Notes: generated by a model not told the origin, from the sequence alone. 52,998 nucleotides of DNA from Rheinheimera soli (GCF_021290985.1 NZ_JAJOYU010000029.1:1-52998), one strand, 5' to 3'. Counted from the first letter of the stretch, positions 9,343 to 18,659 are shown. Translations and numbers: made by a program.

Positions 9343-10322
9343 TGACAGACAAACAAAGCCTGTTACTAGTGGATGATGAACCCACCAACTTAAGAGTACT
9401 ACGCACTGTATTGCAGGAACAGTACCGCCTGTTTTTTGCCAAAAGTGGTGAAGAAGCCTTACAGCTGGTGCAAAAAGAACAACCTGATTTAATACTGCTG
9501 GATGTGATGATGCCAGGCTTAACCGGCTTTGATGTTTGCGCCCGCTTAAAAGCCAACCCGGCGACCAGCGCTATTCCGGTTATTTTTGTTACAGCCCTAA
9601 AAGATGAAATGGACGAAACCAAAGGCTTTGAAGTGGGAGCTGTGGATTACATCACCAAGCCTATCAGCCCTGCTGTGGTGCGGGCCAGAGTGAAAACCCA
9701 TTTGTCTTTAGTGCAGGCGCAAGAGCTGAAACAAACCCGGCTGCAGGTAATCCAGCGTTTAGGCCGGGCTGCTGAATACAAAGACAATGAAACTGGCTTA
9801 CATGTGATGCGTATGAGTCACTACGCTCAGGTATTGGCGTTAGCTTATGGTTTTAGCGAACAAAAAGCCGAAGACTTGCTGCATGCAGCCCCTATGCACG
9901 ACATAGGTAAAATTGGCATTGCCGACAATATCTTACTCAAACCCGGCAAACTGACGGGTGAAGAATACACAGAGATGCAAAAACATCCGCTGATAGGTGC
10001 AGAGATTATCGGCGATTGTGAATCTGATTTATTAAAAATGGCTAAAGCCGTGGCTTTGTATCACCACGAAAAATGGGACGGCACTGGTTACCCTTTTGGC
10101 CTGAGTGCTGAGCAAATACCAGTTGAAGCCCGCATTGTGGCGCTATCCGACGTGTTTGATGCTTTAACCAGCGCCCGGCCTTACAAACAAGCCTGGAGTA
10201 TTGAAGAGACACTGCAGCATATCCGCCAGCAAAAAGGCCTGCATTTTGAACCCAAACTGGTCGATTTGCTTGATGAAAATCTGCAACAAATCCTTGAAAT
10301 CAGACAACGTTGGGCTGAATAA
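9342..10322 (+). CDS. Response regulator with HD-GYP c-di-GMP phosphodiesterase domain
   Basis: A 326-residue protein. The N-terminal receiver (~1-125) has its phospho-Asp in LILLDVMMPGLTG. After a short coiled linker comes an HD-GYP domain (~145-320). The metal-binding HDIGKIGIADNILLKPGKL and the signature HHEKWDGTGYP are both intact, so an active c-di-GMP hydrolase is expected. The start overlaps the hybrid kinase stop (TGATG), giving tight translational coupling. The kinase Hpt is the likely phosphate donor. Together the pair would lower c-di-GMP in response to the MHYT/PAS signal (inference). Confidence 0.94.
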   Translation: MTDKQSLLLVDDEPTNLRVLRTVLQEQYRLFFAKSGEEALQLVQKEQPDLILLDVMMPGLTGFDVCARLKANPATSAIPVIFVTALKDEMDETKGFEVGAVDYITKPISPAVVRARVKTHLSLVQAQELKQTRLQVIQRLGRAAEYKDNETGLHVMRMSHYAQVLALAYGFSEQKAEDLLHAAPMHDIGKIGIADNILLKPGKLTGEEYTEMQKHPLIGAEIIGDCESDLLKMAKAVALYHHEKWDGTGYPFGLSAEQIPVEARIVALSDVFDALTSARPYKQAWSIEETLQHIRQQKGLHFEPKLVDLLDENLQQILEIRQRWAE

Positions 10323-10403
10323 TACAAAGCTTTTATTAATTAGTATCTTAACCTGGCTAAATCCTCGGAAACTGCCGTTTTATCACACAAGAAAGGACTC
10401 ATA

Positions 10404-11732
10404 ATGAACAAACTAAAGTTAATGACATTACTCAGTAGCACCATACTGTTCACCGCCTGCGGTGGCGGTGGAAGTGATGGCGGGGGTACAGGTGGAGGTA
10501 ATAACACCGTCACTCTGACGGCTGACATAGTACAGCAAAGCCTTTGCCGGACAGAGATCCCTGCCACCAATGCTGAACTTGTTGTCTACGATTCGAATTG
10601 GGCGATAAAAAGTCGGCATACCCCTGATACTCAAGGCAAAATAACAGCGGCAATTCCTGCCACTCAGTCAGTCAATATAGCTTTTATTACCAGAACAGAA
10701 ACGACCTCTGGCACACAGATTTATGCAGAGTCCCGAGCTCAGCACCCTGTGGGTGACCTCGGAAAATTTACTGCTTTAGGCTCTTCAACCCAAGGCTGTG
10801 AATGCCAAACCAAGGATGTTCGGGTGAGTTCAGCGCAGGGATTTGGTATTGATCGTATGACGTTGGCTGGAATTACGAGTCCGGTCGCATTTCGACAACT
10901 TTCCTCCTATGGCGGTGTTTTTAGGAATGCCCAAATTTGCCGGACCTCAGGTGGAGCCTGGCCTGCTTTGACAGTGTTAAACTCGGCGAGCACTGAATTA
11001 GCAGCTGGTAGTTTGACTAATTACAACATCAATACAGATCTGGAAATACAGTTGGACCAATTCGCCACACTTTATCCGGCCAATGTTGACATAAATTTCA
11101 ATAATGTCAGGGTAATACATGAAGTCGATGGCACTATGCTCAGCACCCCTATCGATCAAGGCAGCACAGAATTCCCGGTGCTTACAGGCTTGGATAATCT
11201 GACACGGGCTCACCTGAGTGGCACCAACTTTCAGCGGATCACAGAAGATGGACAGTCGGTAAATATCTTTGTCAATCGCAGAAAAGCAGTAAATCTTACA
11301 AACCCAGGTACCACCTCCATTGACCAGCCGGATGTCACTCCACTTGAAGGTATGGCCTTGGCTTTTGACAACTTTATTACGTCCGATTCAAACAACTATT
11401 CAATTCCTAATGCAAATCAGTATGCAATGTTCTCACTCTATGCTGAAGTTAGCCTGATGGATGGTACTGAATACAGCGAAGCTTTTTACGGGCCAATGCA
11501 AGGCAAATACCCGGAAAACATTTTGCCGGCAGACTACAACATGGAAGAAAGATTAGAGATGGTTTCAGATCTGTATATTCAACTGTCTTTATCAAAATAT
11601 GCCAGCGAAACGAATTACCAGAGTGCTCTGAGAAATCTGGTAAAAAGAAGCAGAACGGCGGATGACGAAGTGTTTGGCGGAGACTGGTCCGATTATTCAT
11701 CACTTGCAATTGGCGCTGATGTTAATCTTTAA
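10404..11732 (+). CDS. Hypothetical lipoprotein with glycine-rich tether
   Basis: A 442-residue protein that I do not recognise. The signal peptide ends in lipobox LFTAC (Cys ~19). It is followed by a Gly/Ser-rich flexible tether of the kind common in marine gammaproteobacterial lipoproteins, then a long beta-rich region with no enzymatic motif. Cysteines at ~48, ~129-131 (a CQC cluster) and ~178 could form disulfides. Start supported by AAAGGACTC ahead of the ATG. It is monocistronic, closed by a strong terminator. Probably a surface or periplasmic protein. Confidence 0.75.
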   Translation: MNKLKLMTLLSSTILFTACGGGGSDGGGTGGGNNTVTLTADIVQQSLCRTEIPATNAELVVYDSNWAIKSRHTPDTQGKITAAIPATQSVNIAFITRTETTSGTQIYAESRAQHPVGDLGKFTALGSSTQGCECQTKDVRVSSAQGFGIDRMTLAGITSPVAFRQLSSYGGVFRNAQICRTSGGAWPALTVLNSASTELAAGSLTNYNINTDLEIQLDQFATLYPANVDINFNNVRVIHEVDGTMLSTPIDQGSTEFPVLTGLDNLTRAHLSGTNFQRITEDGQSVNIFVNRRKAVNLTNPGTTSIDQPDVTPLEGMALAFDNFITSDSNNYSIPNANQYAMFSLYAEVSLMDGTEYSEAFYGPMQGKYPENILPADYNMEERLEMVSDLYIQLSLSKYASETNYQSALRNLVKRSRTADDEVFGGDWSDYSSLAIGADVNL

Positions 11733-11751
11733 ATACAGTGAAAAAACATAG

Positions 11752-11786
11752 GGAGTCTGCGTTATCACAAAACGCAGGCTCCTTTT
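11752..11786 (+). terminator. Intrinsic terminator after the glycine-rich lipoprotein gene
   Basis: A 12-bp stem, GGAGTCTGCGTT paired with AACGCAGGCTCC (one G-T pair), with a 7-base loop, is followed by TTTTCC. Seen directly. Confidence 0.85.
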
Positions 11787-11853
11787 CCTCCAATCCTGAC
11801 TTTAAGTAGTGTTAGGAAAACAGCTGAAACATAACTTAAAACAAGGATTTTGT

Positions 11854-13770
11854 ATGAAGCATACCCCACTTTATCTGGCGGCATTGGTCAGTGTTCTGCT
11901 GCTCAGTGGCTGTGATAAAACGCCGAAAACCGACACCCCAGTTATAGAAACTAAGGTTGAGGCCAAAGCTATTCCTGGCTACAGCCCAACTCAGTTTTAT
12001 GCCACCAAGTCTTACTTGGGCAATGACATCAACCACAAAGCCGATGCGCTGTTAGTGGCGTCTGATGAGACTGGCGTATTTAACCTGTATAAAGTCAGTC
12101 TGGATGGCAAAACCTGGACGCCCCTGACCAATTCCACCACCGAATCTATTTTACCTGTAGGCTGGTTTCCGCAGGATGACCGTGTCCTCTATCGCGCCGA
12201 TCAGGGTGGTAACGAACTGCACCATTTATATGTGCGTGAACTGGATGGCTCAGTCAAAGATTTAACCCCGGGTGATAAACACAAAGCTGAGTTTATTGGC
12301 TGGACAGATGACAACCAATTCTGGGTAATGAGTAACGAACGGGATCCGAAGTTTTTTGACCTGTACAGCTACAACAGCACAGACTATCAGCGCACTTTGG
12401 TGTATCAGAACAATGAAGGTTATGACATAGGCGCTTTAAGTGATAACGGCCGTTATATCGCCTTATCGAAAGAGCGTACTAATGCTGACAACAACCTGTA
12501 TTTGGTTGATTTGCAAAGCGCTGATAAAACGCCTGTGCATATCACGCCGCATCAAGGCAATGTGTCGCATGGCATCTATGGTTTTAGCCGTGATAATAAT
12601 CAGCTGATTTTTGGCAGTGATGAGAAATCTGAATTCAGCGAAGCCTTTGCCTACAACATCGCTGAAAAAGCGGTAAAGCCTTACAGCAAAGCCGACTGGG
12701 ACATTATGTACATTGGCTTTAGCAAAGACGATAAATACAAAGTAGAAGCGGTCAACGCTGATGCATCGACTAAAATCAGCATCACAGACCAGAGCACAGG
12801 TAAAGCACTGCAGTTACCTGAATTACCTGCAGGTGATTTACGGGGAGTCACCTTTTCGGATGACAGCCAGTACCTGAGCTTTTACGTCAACGCCGACGAC
12901 AGCCCTTCTAATTTATTTGTCTGGAAACTGTCAGAACCCAAAGCAGAACGTTTAACTCAGGCACTGGATAAAGCCATAGATGAAAGCGTACTGGTGAACA
13001 GTGAAGTGGTGCGTTACCCAAGCTTTGACGACCTAGCCATACCAGCCCTGCTGTATAAACCTAAACAAGCCAGCAACAGTACTAAAGTTCCTGCACTGAT
13101 TTGGATCCATGGCGGTCCTGGTGGTCAGTCGCGTACAGGCTACAGCCCCGTCATTCAGCATCTGGTTAACCAGGGTTATGCCGTGTTATCGGTCAATAAC
13201 AGAGGTTCCAGCGGTTATGGCAAAACCTTTTTTCATCTGGATGATTTAAGACACGGCGAAGACGATTTACAGGACATAGTCTACGGTAAAAAATACCTGC
13301 AATCGCTGGACTGGGTAGCGGCAGACCGTATTGGCGTGATGGGTGGCAGTTACGGTGGTTATCTGACGATGGCTGCAATGGCTTTTACCGATGAGTTTAA
13401 AGTCGGCATTAATATCTTTGGTGTGACCAACTGGGTACGCACTTTAGAAAGTATTCCACCTTGGTGGGAGTCTTTCCGTGAGTCGTTGTATGCGGAGTTG
13501 GGCGACCCTGCTGTCGATGGTGAGCGTTTACGTCGTATCTCCCCTGTATTCCACGGCGACAAAGTGAAAAAGCCGGTATTGGTGGTGCAAGGGGCTAATG
13601 ATCCGCGGGTACTGCAGGTTGAGAGCGATGAAATGGTCGCAGCAATTCGGGCTCAGAATGTGCCGGTCGACTATGTATTATTTCCGGATGAAGGCCATGG
13701 TTTTCTGAAAAAGGAAAACCGTATTAAGGCGCAAGAGGCTTATTTAGCCTTTTTACAAAAATACCTGTAG
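11854..13770 (+). CDS. S9 family prolyl oligopeptidase-type lipoprotein
   Basis: A serine peptidase of 638 residues. I start it at the ATG at 11854 (AAGGATTTTGT before it) because that gives a lipoprotein signal with lipobox LLSGC; a longer reading from a GTG at 11809 would bury the signal. The beta-propeller region (~45-370) has repeated WD-like blades (DD..Y.S.). The C-terminal alpha/beta hydrolase domain has the HGGPGG oxyanion motif, the nucleophile Ser in GGSYGGYLTM, the Asp in GANDPRV and the His in DEGHGF. The family cleaves short peptides, here probably in the periplasm. It precedes a hairpin and another lipoprotein. Confidence 0.92.
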   Translation: MKHTPLYLAALVSVLLLSGCDKTPKTDTPVIETKVEAKAIPGYSPTQFYATKSYLGNDINHKADALLVASDETGVFNLYKVSLDGKTWTPLTNSTTESILPVGWFPQDDRVLYRADQGGNELHHLYVRELDGSVKDLTPGDKHKAEFIGWTDDNQFWVMSNERDPKFFDLYSYNSTDYQRTLVYQNNEGYDIGALSDNGRYIALSKERTNADNNLYLVDLQSADKTPVHITPHQGNVSHGIYGFSRDNNQLIFGSDEKSEFSEAFAYNIAEKAVKPYSKADWDIMYIGFSKDDKYKVEAVNADASTKISITDQSTGKALQLPELPAGDLRGVTFSDDSQYLSFYVNADDSPSNLFVWKLSEPKAERLTQALDKAIDESVLVNSEVVRYPSFDDLAIPALLYKPKQASNSTKVPALIWIHGGPGGQSRTGYSPVIQHLVNQGYAVLSVNNRGSSGYGKTFFHLDDLRHGEDDLQDIVYGKKYLQSLDWVAADRIGVMGGSYGGYLTMAAMAFTDEFKVGINIFGVTNWVRTLESIPPWWESFRESLYAELGDPAVDGERLRRISPVFHGDKVKKPVLVVQGANDPRVLQVESDEMVAAIRAQNVPVDYVLFPDEGHGFLKKENRIKAQEAYLAFLQKYL

Positions 13771-13784
13771 CATCCAAAACAACA

Positions 13785-13809
13785 GGGAGCAGATAAAAAC
13801 TCTGCTCCC
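13785..13809 (+). terminator. Hairpin after S9 peptidase gene, possible terminator
   Basis: A perfect 9-bp stem (GGGAGCAGA/TCTGCTCCC) with a 7-base loop follows the peptidase stop by 14 bp. Only a weak A/T-rich tail follows, so it may act as an mRNA-end stabiliser or partial terminator rather than a full one. It lies just upstream of the next gene. Confidence 0.55.
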
Positions 13810-13834
13810 ATTGATGAAAAATAATTTGAGTCCT

Positions 13835-14374
13835 ATGAAAACCAACTTCAGCTTTGTTTTGATCAGCAGCATGTTACTGACCGCTTGTGCCATACCGCGT
13901 TACACCGAGCGGTTGCAGCAACCTATGCCCTTGCCTGAAGGTGAATGGACAGTCAGCCAAAGCAGTCCTAAAGATATAGATAATGTCACAGAGATGCGCT
14001 GGCAATCGGTTGATTCAGAAAACTATGTACAAAGTTTTGTGTTTGAACAACAGCCCAACAGCGATCTGATGAAAACCAAAACCATTGATGATCAGCAAGG
14101 CCAGCGTAATTGCGACGAGTTGTTTGATAGTCAGATTTTGAGCGAAGAGCCAGTGAATGGTTATCCGACCTTGGTGTGGGTGTCTGAGTGTAAAAGTAAA
14201 AGCGGCGCTTATTCCAAAATTTTGCACAAATCCATAGCAGGCAAAGAGTCGCTCTATGTATTTAACAAGGTGTGGCGCAGTTTACCTTTGCAAACCGAAT
14301 GGGATTTATGGCTGGATTACACCAACAAAATCCATATTTGTGATATCAACAGCAAAAGCCAGCCTTGTAAGTAG
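13835..14374 (+). CDS. Hypothetical lipoprotein
   Basis: A 179-residue protein of unknown function. I place the start at the ATG at 13835, which puts a lipobox (LLTAC, Cys ~18) at the end of a normal signal peptide and has a GAG ribosome site; TTG/ATG codons at 13811/13814 would add eight residues and overlap the hairpin loop region. The mature part has four cysteines (~93, ~118, ~168, ~178), possibly two disulfides. No catalytic motif is visible. It is followed by a strong terminator shared with the convergent gene. Confidence 0.7.
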   Translation: MKTNFSFVLISSMLLTACAIPRYTERLQQPMPLPEGEWTVSQSSPKDIDNVTEMRWQSVDSENYVQSFVFEQQPNSDLMKTKTIDDQQGQRNCDELFDSQILSEEPVNGYPTLVWVSECKSKSGAYSKILHKSIAGKESLYVFNKVWRSLPLQTEWDLWLDYTNKIHICDINSKSQPCK

Positions 14375-14382
14375 GTAAGCCT

Positions 14383-14413
14383 GGTCAGAGTCGGTGACTC
14401 TGACCTTGTTTTT
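14383..14413. terminator. Terminator between two convergent lipoprotein genes
   Basis: A perfect 10-bp stem (GGTCAGAGTC/GACTCTGACC) with a 3-base loop, followed on the plus strand by TTGTTTTTA. It ends the plus-strand lipoprotein transcript. The minus-strand side lacks a clean T-run, so it may serve mainly one direction. Confidence 0.85.
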
Positions 14414-14416
14414 AGA

Positions 14417-14980
14417 TTAACGCTGAGCAGCCAGCGCTTCAGGGAAATCAGAGAAAGCTTCTTTTGTCACAGAACTGGCTTGCTGTTCATAGGCGCTCGA
14501 AGCTTCAAAAAAAGCCTGGTACAAAGCTTCAGGTAAGAACTTTTCAGCCATGGCAAAACGGGTATCCGTCTGTTTTTCTTTATGATGCCAAAGTGTTTGA
14601 TCAGAAGTAGCAGACACCAGTTTGTACTCCAGCTCTACCGTAGCCTCTGAAGCTAGCAATTTAGCACTCTGCTCAGACCAACGCTGGATATCGACATAAA
14701 GCACCATATCCACATCTGTCAGGGCTGGTACCTCAGTCAACTGACGCGTTTGAGCATCCACAATCTGAAAGCCCTGCTCCGCCGCTACGGCCGGAACTTC
14801 GCGGTTAAATGCCTGTATTAAAGCATCAGGTACAGCTGCATCGCTGTGTACCACAATCATTACTTTTTGCGAATTCTCTTTCTGCACTTGCACATAATGT
14901 TGTTGGTCGTCTGCAATAGAACTGCAGGCACTCAGATAAACAGCGGCGACTGCAGTGATCACTAGCTTAAAGTACGTCAT
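14417..14980 (-). CDS. Hypothetical lipoprotein, possibly DUF799-like
   Basis: A 187-residue protein with signal peptide and lipobox LSAC (Cys ~19). The middle segment (VLYVDIQRWSEQ, then ATVELEYKLVSATSDQTLW) resembles the pattern 'strand - repeated tracking strand - LVD..TG..LW' of outer-membrane-associated lipoproteins such as DUF799/GNA1162; this is a weak resemblance and not a firm assignment. Monocistronic, with a ribosome site GGAAGGAGC ahead of its ATG. Function unknown. Confidence 0.7.
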   Translation of the reverse strand: MTYFKLVITAVAAVYLSACSSIADDQQHYVQVQKENSQKVMIVVHSDAAVPDALIQAFNREVPAVAAEQGFQIVDAQTRQLTEVPALTDVDMVLYVDIQRWSEQSAKLLASEATVELEYKLVSATSDQTLWHHKEKQTDTRFAMAEKFLPEALYQAFFEASSAYEQQASSVTKEAFSDFPEALAAQR

Positions 14981-15077
14981 ATGTTTGCTCCTTCCATCGG
15001 AAAAATCCTGTAACGCCTGTTACTGCACTGGCTTACTTTATACATTCAGTGTGGCTTATCCGGATGAACCAGAACTT

Positions 15078-15102
15078 AACCAGTTCAAAAAATGAACTGG
15101 TT
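15078..15102 (-). terminator. Hairpin at the end of zapA
   Basis: A perfect 10-bp inverted repeat (AACCAGTTCA/TGAACTGGTT) with an A/T loop touches the zapA stop codon. The run of T lies in the loop rather than after the stem on the minus strand, so termination strength is uncertain. Confidence 0.45.
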
Positions 15103-15388
15103 AGTTTTTGGCTTCAATTAACGCCACTAACTTAGCCAACCTTTGCTGACATTCCTCTAATTGCGGGCTTTGCTGAGTCACTAGGTGCTGGCCCAGGCTT
15201 AAAGCCGCCAGCACTATGCTTTGCTCCATCGACAAATGCCCTGCACCTTGCCTTACCTGAGCAATTTTAGTGTTCAGCAGCCGCGCCGCTTCCTGCAGCT
15301 CAGCCTGTTCTTTTACAGTGCAGCGCAGCCAGTACTCACGCCCGGCTATCACTACTTTCTGTTCGACCACTAAGGGCTGCTTTAACAT
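15101..15388 (-). CDS. zapA: Cell division protein ZapA
   Basis: A 95-residue FtsZ-ring-associated protein that cross-links FtsZ filaments at midcell. The N-terminal beta-hairpin REYWLRCTVKEQAELQEAARLLNTKI followed by a long C-terminal coiled coil (LGQHLVTQ...LAKLVALIEAKN) is the ZapA layout; length is normal. It follows the TIGR02449 coiled-coil gene by 2 bp, the usual gamma-proteobacterial order. The 6S RNA often found next to zapA cannot fit in the 120 bp downstream. Confidence 0.9.
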   Translation of the reverse strand: MLKQPLVVEQKVVIAGREYWLRCTVKEQAELQEAARLLNTKIAQVRQGAGHLSMEQSIVLAALSLGQHLVTQQSPQLEECQQRLAKLVALIEAKN

Positions 15389-15390
15389 CT

Positions 15391-15639
15391 TCAGGCTGAC
15401 AATTGTTGTTCAAACAACTGGGTCAGTTGTTGTAGTTTCTGCTGTGCCCTTTGTTTCTGGTCGTCAGACTCCATGGCATGCAACTGCAAGGTTTCCAATT
15501 GATCTGTGCTTTTTTTCAGTTCCTGCTGCAACTGCTGCTCTTTCTGATCTAATTGCTGTACTTGTGCAGTGAGTTGCTGATTTTCAGAAATTAATTTCTG
15601 AATTAACTGCTCTAACTTGCTGAATTCGGCTTCAAACAT
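15391..15639 (-). CDS. TIGR02449 (ZapB-like) coiled-coil protein
   Basis: An 82-residue protein that is almost entirely a Gln/Leu-rich coiled coil with heptad leucines (LEQLIQKLISENQQLTAQVQQL). Size, composition and position immediately upstream of zapA match TIGR02449, a small family often labelled ZapB-like. It likely helps ZapA organise the division ring, though that role is inferred from linkage. A good AAGGGAATTTT ribosome site supports the start. It leads the two-gene operon. Confidence 0.85.
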   Translation of the reverse strand: MFEAEFSKLEQLIQKLISENQQLTAQVQQLDQKEQQLQQELKKSTDQLETLQLHAMESDDQKQRAQQKLQQLTQLFEQQLSA

Positions 15640-15751
15640 AAAATTCCCTTAATGCATTAGTGGGTTGAAAATAGGATGGTGACAAGTAAGTCATTGATTA
15701 CAAGCGAGGGCAGCATGAACCTGAAGTCTTGAACCTGAGCTGAATAAAGAT

Positions 15752-15780
15752 CAGAAAATAAGGGCTGCATACTGCAGCCC
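15752..15780 (-). terminator. Terminator of the OAR-like TonB receptor gene
   Basis: An 8-bp perfect stem (GGGCTGCA/TGCAGCCC) with a 3-base loop lies just past the receptor stop and is followed on the minus strand by TTATTTTC. Confidence 0.8.
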
Positions 15781-15799
15781 ATCAAAGATTAAACAACGA

Positions 15800-18415
15800 T
15801 CAGAACTGATAACTGGCGCTGAGTGTCCAGGTACGGCCTTTATGGTTGTACAAACTGGTATCAAAATAATCGCCACCCGCTGCCGGGTCAAAAGGTGGAT
15901 CTCTGTCTGTTAAGTTGCCGATAGACAAAGCCAGTTCCGTATTGGCAAGCCCCAGATAACTGACCTGAGCATCCAGTTGTGTATAACTGGCAACTTTGGG
16001 CTGCAAACCGGGGTTACTGCTTTGAGTTGCTATTTGTTGCTCGTAGCTACTGCTATAGCTGCTGATCAGACTGCTGCGCCAGTCTGCCACAGACCAGTTC
16101 AGACTGGTGCTGTTTTTCCACTGCGGTAAAGCGCCAAACTGGTTGTTTCCGGCACCGTTAATTTCGGCCTGCCCTGCAACTAAGGCTTGTTTGTAGCTGA
16201 TTAAACGTGACCACACCGATTTAAAGGCCAGCGACTGATCTGCAGCTAACTGCCATCTGTAGTTAAAATCAACGTCTATACCAGAAGTGGTTCTGCTGCC
16301 TTGATTGTTGTATTGATTGCTAACAATTTGTAATCGGCCCTGTGCATCACGCTTTATACGGTCAGCATATAAAGCCGGATTGTTGACAATAAATTGGGCA
16401 TTATCAGCCCCTATGATCTGGTCCTGTTCAATCCGGAACCAGTCCACACCAATGCTGCCTCGCTGAGTAAAAGACCAGATAACCCCAGTGTTAAGGTTTT
16501 TTGAACGCTCAGGCTGCAACTCCGGGTTACCAGTGCGAAGCTGAGTAAAACCGCGGCGCACACCGGGCTCAATCGGATCATTAGGGTCAATCACAGCGCC
16601 ATAACTGATGGTGTTGCTGTTGGCTATCTCAGGCAAAGACGGCGCACGGAAGCCTTTAGACCAGGAGGCCCGCAGCAGCCAGTCTTCCGCCAATACATAA
16701 TGCACGCCCACTTTAGGTGAAAAGGCACTGCCAAAATCGTCGTAATGATCAGAACGTCCAGCCAGGCTGGCGGTTAAATCCTGCAACAGCGGAATACTAA
16801 ATTCGACAAAGGCAGCTTTAATTTCGCGTTCACCTTTGACCAGATTAATGGCAGGACGCAGCTCGGTGCCGGATAAGACTTCAGGCGAAGTACCAGCATC
16901 CATTTTTTCGCGGCGTAAATCCACACCAGCGGCAAAAGCCAGTGGACCATGCTCAAGCTCTGCTAACACAGTGCTGGCACTGGCATTGATGGAGCTTAAA
17001 TGATAAGTGCCGGGACGACGAGTTTGCAGTCGTAATTCGTCCAACACTTCAGCGGAATTTTCACGGCCATCAAAACGGTAGCTGCCATCCTGTAAAGCTT
17101 GCTCAAAGGCAAAACGGTCAACGAAGTTATCTACATATTCACGCTGATGACTACTGGACTGCAGTGCATTGAACTGTAAGTCCCATTCATCGCACTGATA
17201 ACGTAAACCCGCCAGCACTCGGCTGAAGATTTGTTTGTTTTCTTTAAGACGCGGGCCTAAATCAAGCAAAGTGTATTCAAATGGCAAAGCGGCGTTGGTT
17301 GGATTATCCGGATGCCCCACTGGCAAAGCCACTGCGATATCAGTCAAAGTGCTGTTGACTGGATCATATGCTCGTAAGCCCGGTCCTACTGTTAAAGGCG
17401 AGCCAAAAATCATTGCCGAATCGTTATAACTGTAAAGCACCTCGGTTGTGGCTTGTAGCTTATCCGACAACTGGTAAGTGCCTTGCAAAGAGGCCTGACG
17501 ACGCGTCACTTCAGGTTGTAAGGTATTAAAAGGCTGAGCGTTAAAAGCACAAACTTCACCAGCACGGCCTGGAGTGAAATCAGTCCATGGTCGTTTTACA
17601 GCACCTGCAGGGCAATTTTCAAAAGCTGCAGGAGCAGAAGGGTTTTGTAAGCTATTTGCGCCCTGACTGCTCCAGCCGGATAACTTGCCACCTGGTAAAT
17701 GACGGAAATCGCCGCTGCTGAGTAAATCCCTGTCGCTGGCATCCAGTCGCTCTCGGTCAAACCAATCCAGAGTTAAACTCAGGTTATAACCGTCCTGGTT
17801 TAAATCGCCTGTGCCCGTGACTAAACCCAAAGCCCGCTGCTCCAAGCCCCCCTGAGTAGCAGCGCCAGTAGAGGCTTTGATTTCAGTGTCCTGCACATTT
17901 TTTTTCAGAATAATATTTACCACACCTGCTATGGCGTCCGAACCATAGACAGAAGAGGCGCCGTCTTTTAATACTTCTATCCGGGCGACTGCACTTAATG
18001 GCAAGGCATTTAAATCAACAAAAGTATCTTGCGTGTTCAGCGCAAAACCATAGTTAGAGACACGCTGGCCATTCACCAGTACTAAGGTATTTTTTGGGCT
18101 TAAGCCACGTAAACCGATGGAAGCCGAACCTGCTGAGAAGCTACCTGTGTATTGTTCGTCAAAGCTATTGCCAGAGTTGACTGTTAAGTCACGTAACACA
18201 TCAGTTAAGGTGACTTTGCCGCTGGCTTTAATATCTTCAGCCGTCACTTGCAGCAAAGGGGTGGCATTTTCCTGCTGCACTCTTTTAATCAGTGAACCTG
18301 TCACTTGAATACGTTCCACTTTGTTTTCGTCCGCCACAGCAGGGGAAAAAGCAGAGATAGCCAATGCCAGCAGGCTAAGCTTAGGCGCAAAGCCAGAAGA
18401 GTTTGTTTTTAACAT
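15800..18415 (-). CDS. TonB-dependent outer-membrane receptor (OAR-like)
   Basis: An 871-residue receptor. The signal peptide (cut ~28, SPAVA-DE) is followed by a TonB-box-like stretch (~32-40), a plug domain (~50-170: VLRDLTVNSGNSF, GLSPKNTLVLVNGQRV, ARIEVLKDGASSVYGSDAIAGVVNIILKK) and a 22-strand barrel ending in the terminal aromatic residue of LSASYQF. Plug wording is that of the Alteromonadales/Sphingomonadales receptors that import peptides or glycans as well as metals, so the substrate cannot be named. It sits behind a ~400-bp leader that may be regulated (see the short Cys-rich ORF and MetJ-like site). Monocistronic. Confidence 0.9.
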   Translation of the reverse strand: MLKTNSSGFAPKLSLLALAISAFSPAVADENKVERIQVTGSLIKRVQQENATPLLQVTAEDIKASGKVTLTDVLRDLTVNSGNSFDEQYTGSFSAGSASIGLRGLSPKNTLVLVNGQRVSNYGFALNTQDTFVDLNALPLSAVARIEVLKDGASSVYGSDAIAGVVNIILKKNVQDTEIKASTGAATQGGLEQRALGLVTGTGDLNQDGYNLSLTLDWFDRERLDASDRDLLSSGDFRHLPGGKLSGWSSQGANSLQNPSAPAAFENCPAGAVKRPWTDFTPGRAGEVCAFNAQPFNTLQPEVTRRQASLQGTYQLSDKLQATTEVLYSYNDSAMIFGSPLTVGPGLRAYDPVNSTLTDIAVALPVGHPDNPTNAALPFEYTLLDLGPRLKENKQIFSRVLAGLRYQCDEWDLQFNALQSSSHQREYVDNFVDRFAFEQALQDGSYRFDGRENSAEVLDELRLQTRRPGTYHLSSINASASTVLAELEHGPLAFAAGVDLRREKMDAGTSPEVLSGTELRPAINLVKGEREIKAAFVEFSIPLLQDLTASLAGRSDHYDDFGSAFSPKVGVHYVLAEDWLLRASWSKGFRAPSLPEIANSNTISYGAVIDPNDPIEPGVRRGFTQLRTGNPELQPERSKNLNTGVIWSFTQRGSIGVDWFRIEQDQIIGADNAQFIVNNPALYADRIKRDAQGRLQIVSNQYNNQGSRTTSGIDVDFNYRWQLAADQSLAFKSVWSRLISYKQALVAGQAEINGAGNNQFGALPQWKNSTSLNWSVADWRSSLISSYSSSYEQQIATQSSNPGLQPKVASYTQLDAQVSYLGLANTELALSIGNLTDRDPPFDPAAGGDYFDTSLYNHKGRTWTLSASYQF

Positions 18416-18557
18416 AAAGACCTCAAATGTGGATAAAGCTGTGCCATGACGGATTTAACGCCTGACCAGACCAATTTATTTTTATAGAAAGCTAAATGAA
18501 GCGGTTAAACCGCAGCGCTTTGTGCAACTGACGATCAGGGGCAAGAGCGCAAAAGAT

Positions 18558-18659
18558 TTAGCAGCACATCAAAAGATGAGCTGAACAATGAGGCATTCGG
18601 CAACAACGCAGCAGTGCAGTAGCAGAGGAAGCACAGAAGCGAAGTGAAACAATGAACAT
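18558..18659 (-). CDS. Possible cysteine-rich leader peptide upstream of the TonB receptor
   Basis: A 33-codon ORF opening with an ATG at 18659 and ending with TAA at 18558. It has six cysteines, including two CC pairs, and ends in Met-Cys-Cys just before the stop. AAGGG lies about 10 bases ahead of the ATG. It stands 142 bp upstream of the receptor start in the same direction. The arrangement recalls cysteine-sensing upstream ORFs in front of TonB-dependent transporters (described in Bordetella). Coding is not proven: the ORF is short and could be chance. Confidence 0.3.
   Translation of the reverse strand: MFIVSLRFCASSATALLRCCRMPHCSAHLLMCC

Noticed and set aside
14981-15100. 6S RNA downstream of zapA
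   Set aside because: Only 120 bp is available and no bulged long hairpin is visible.
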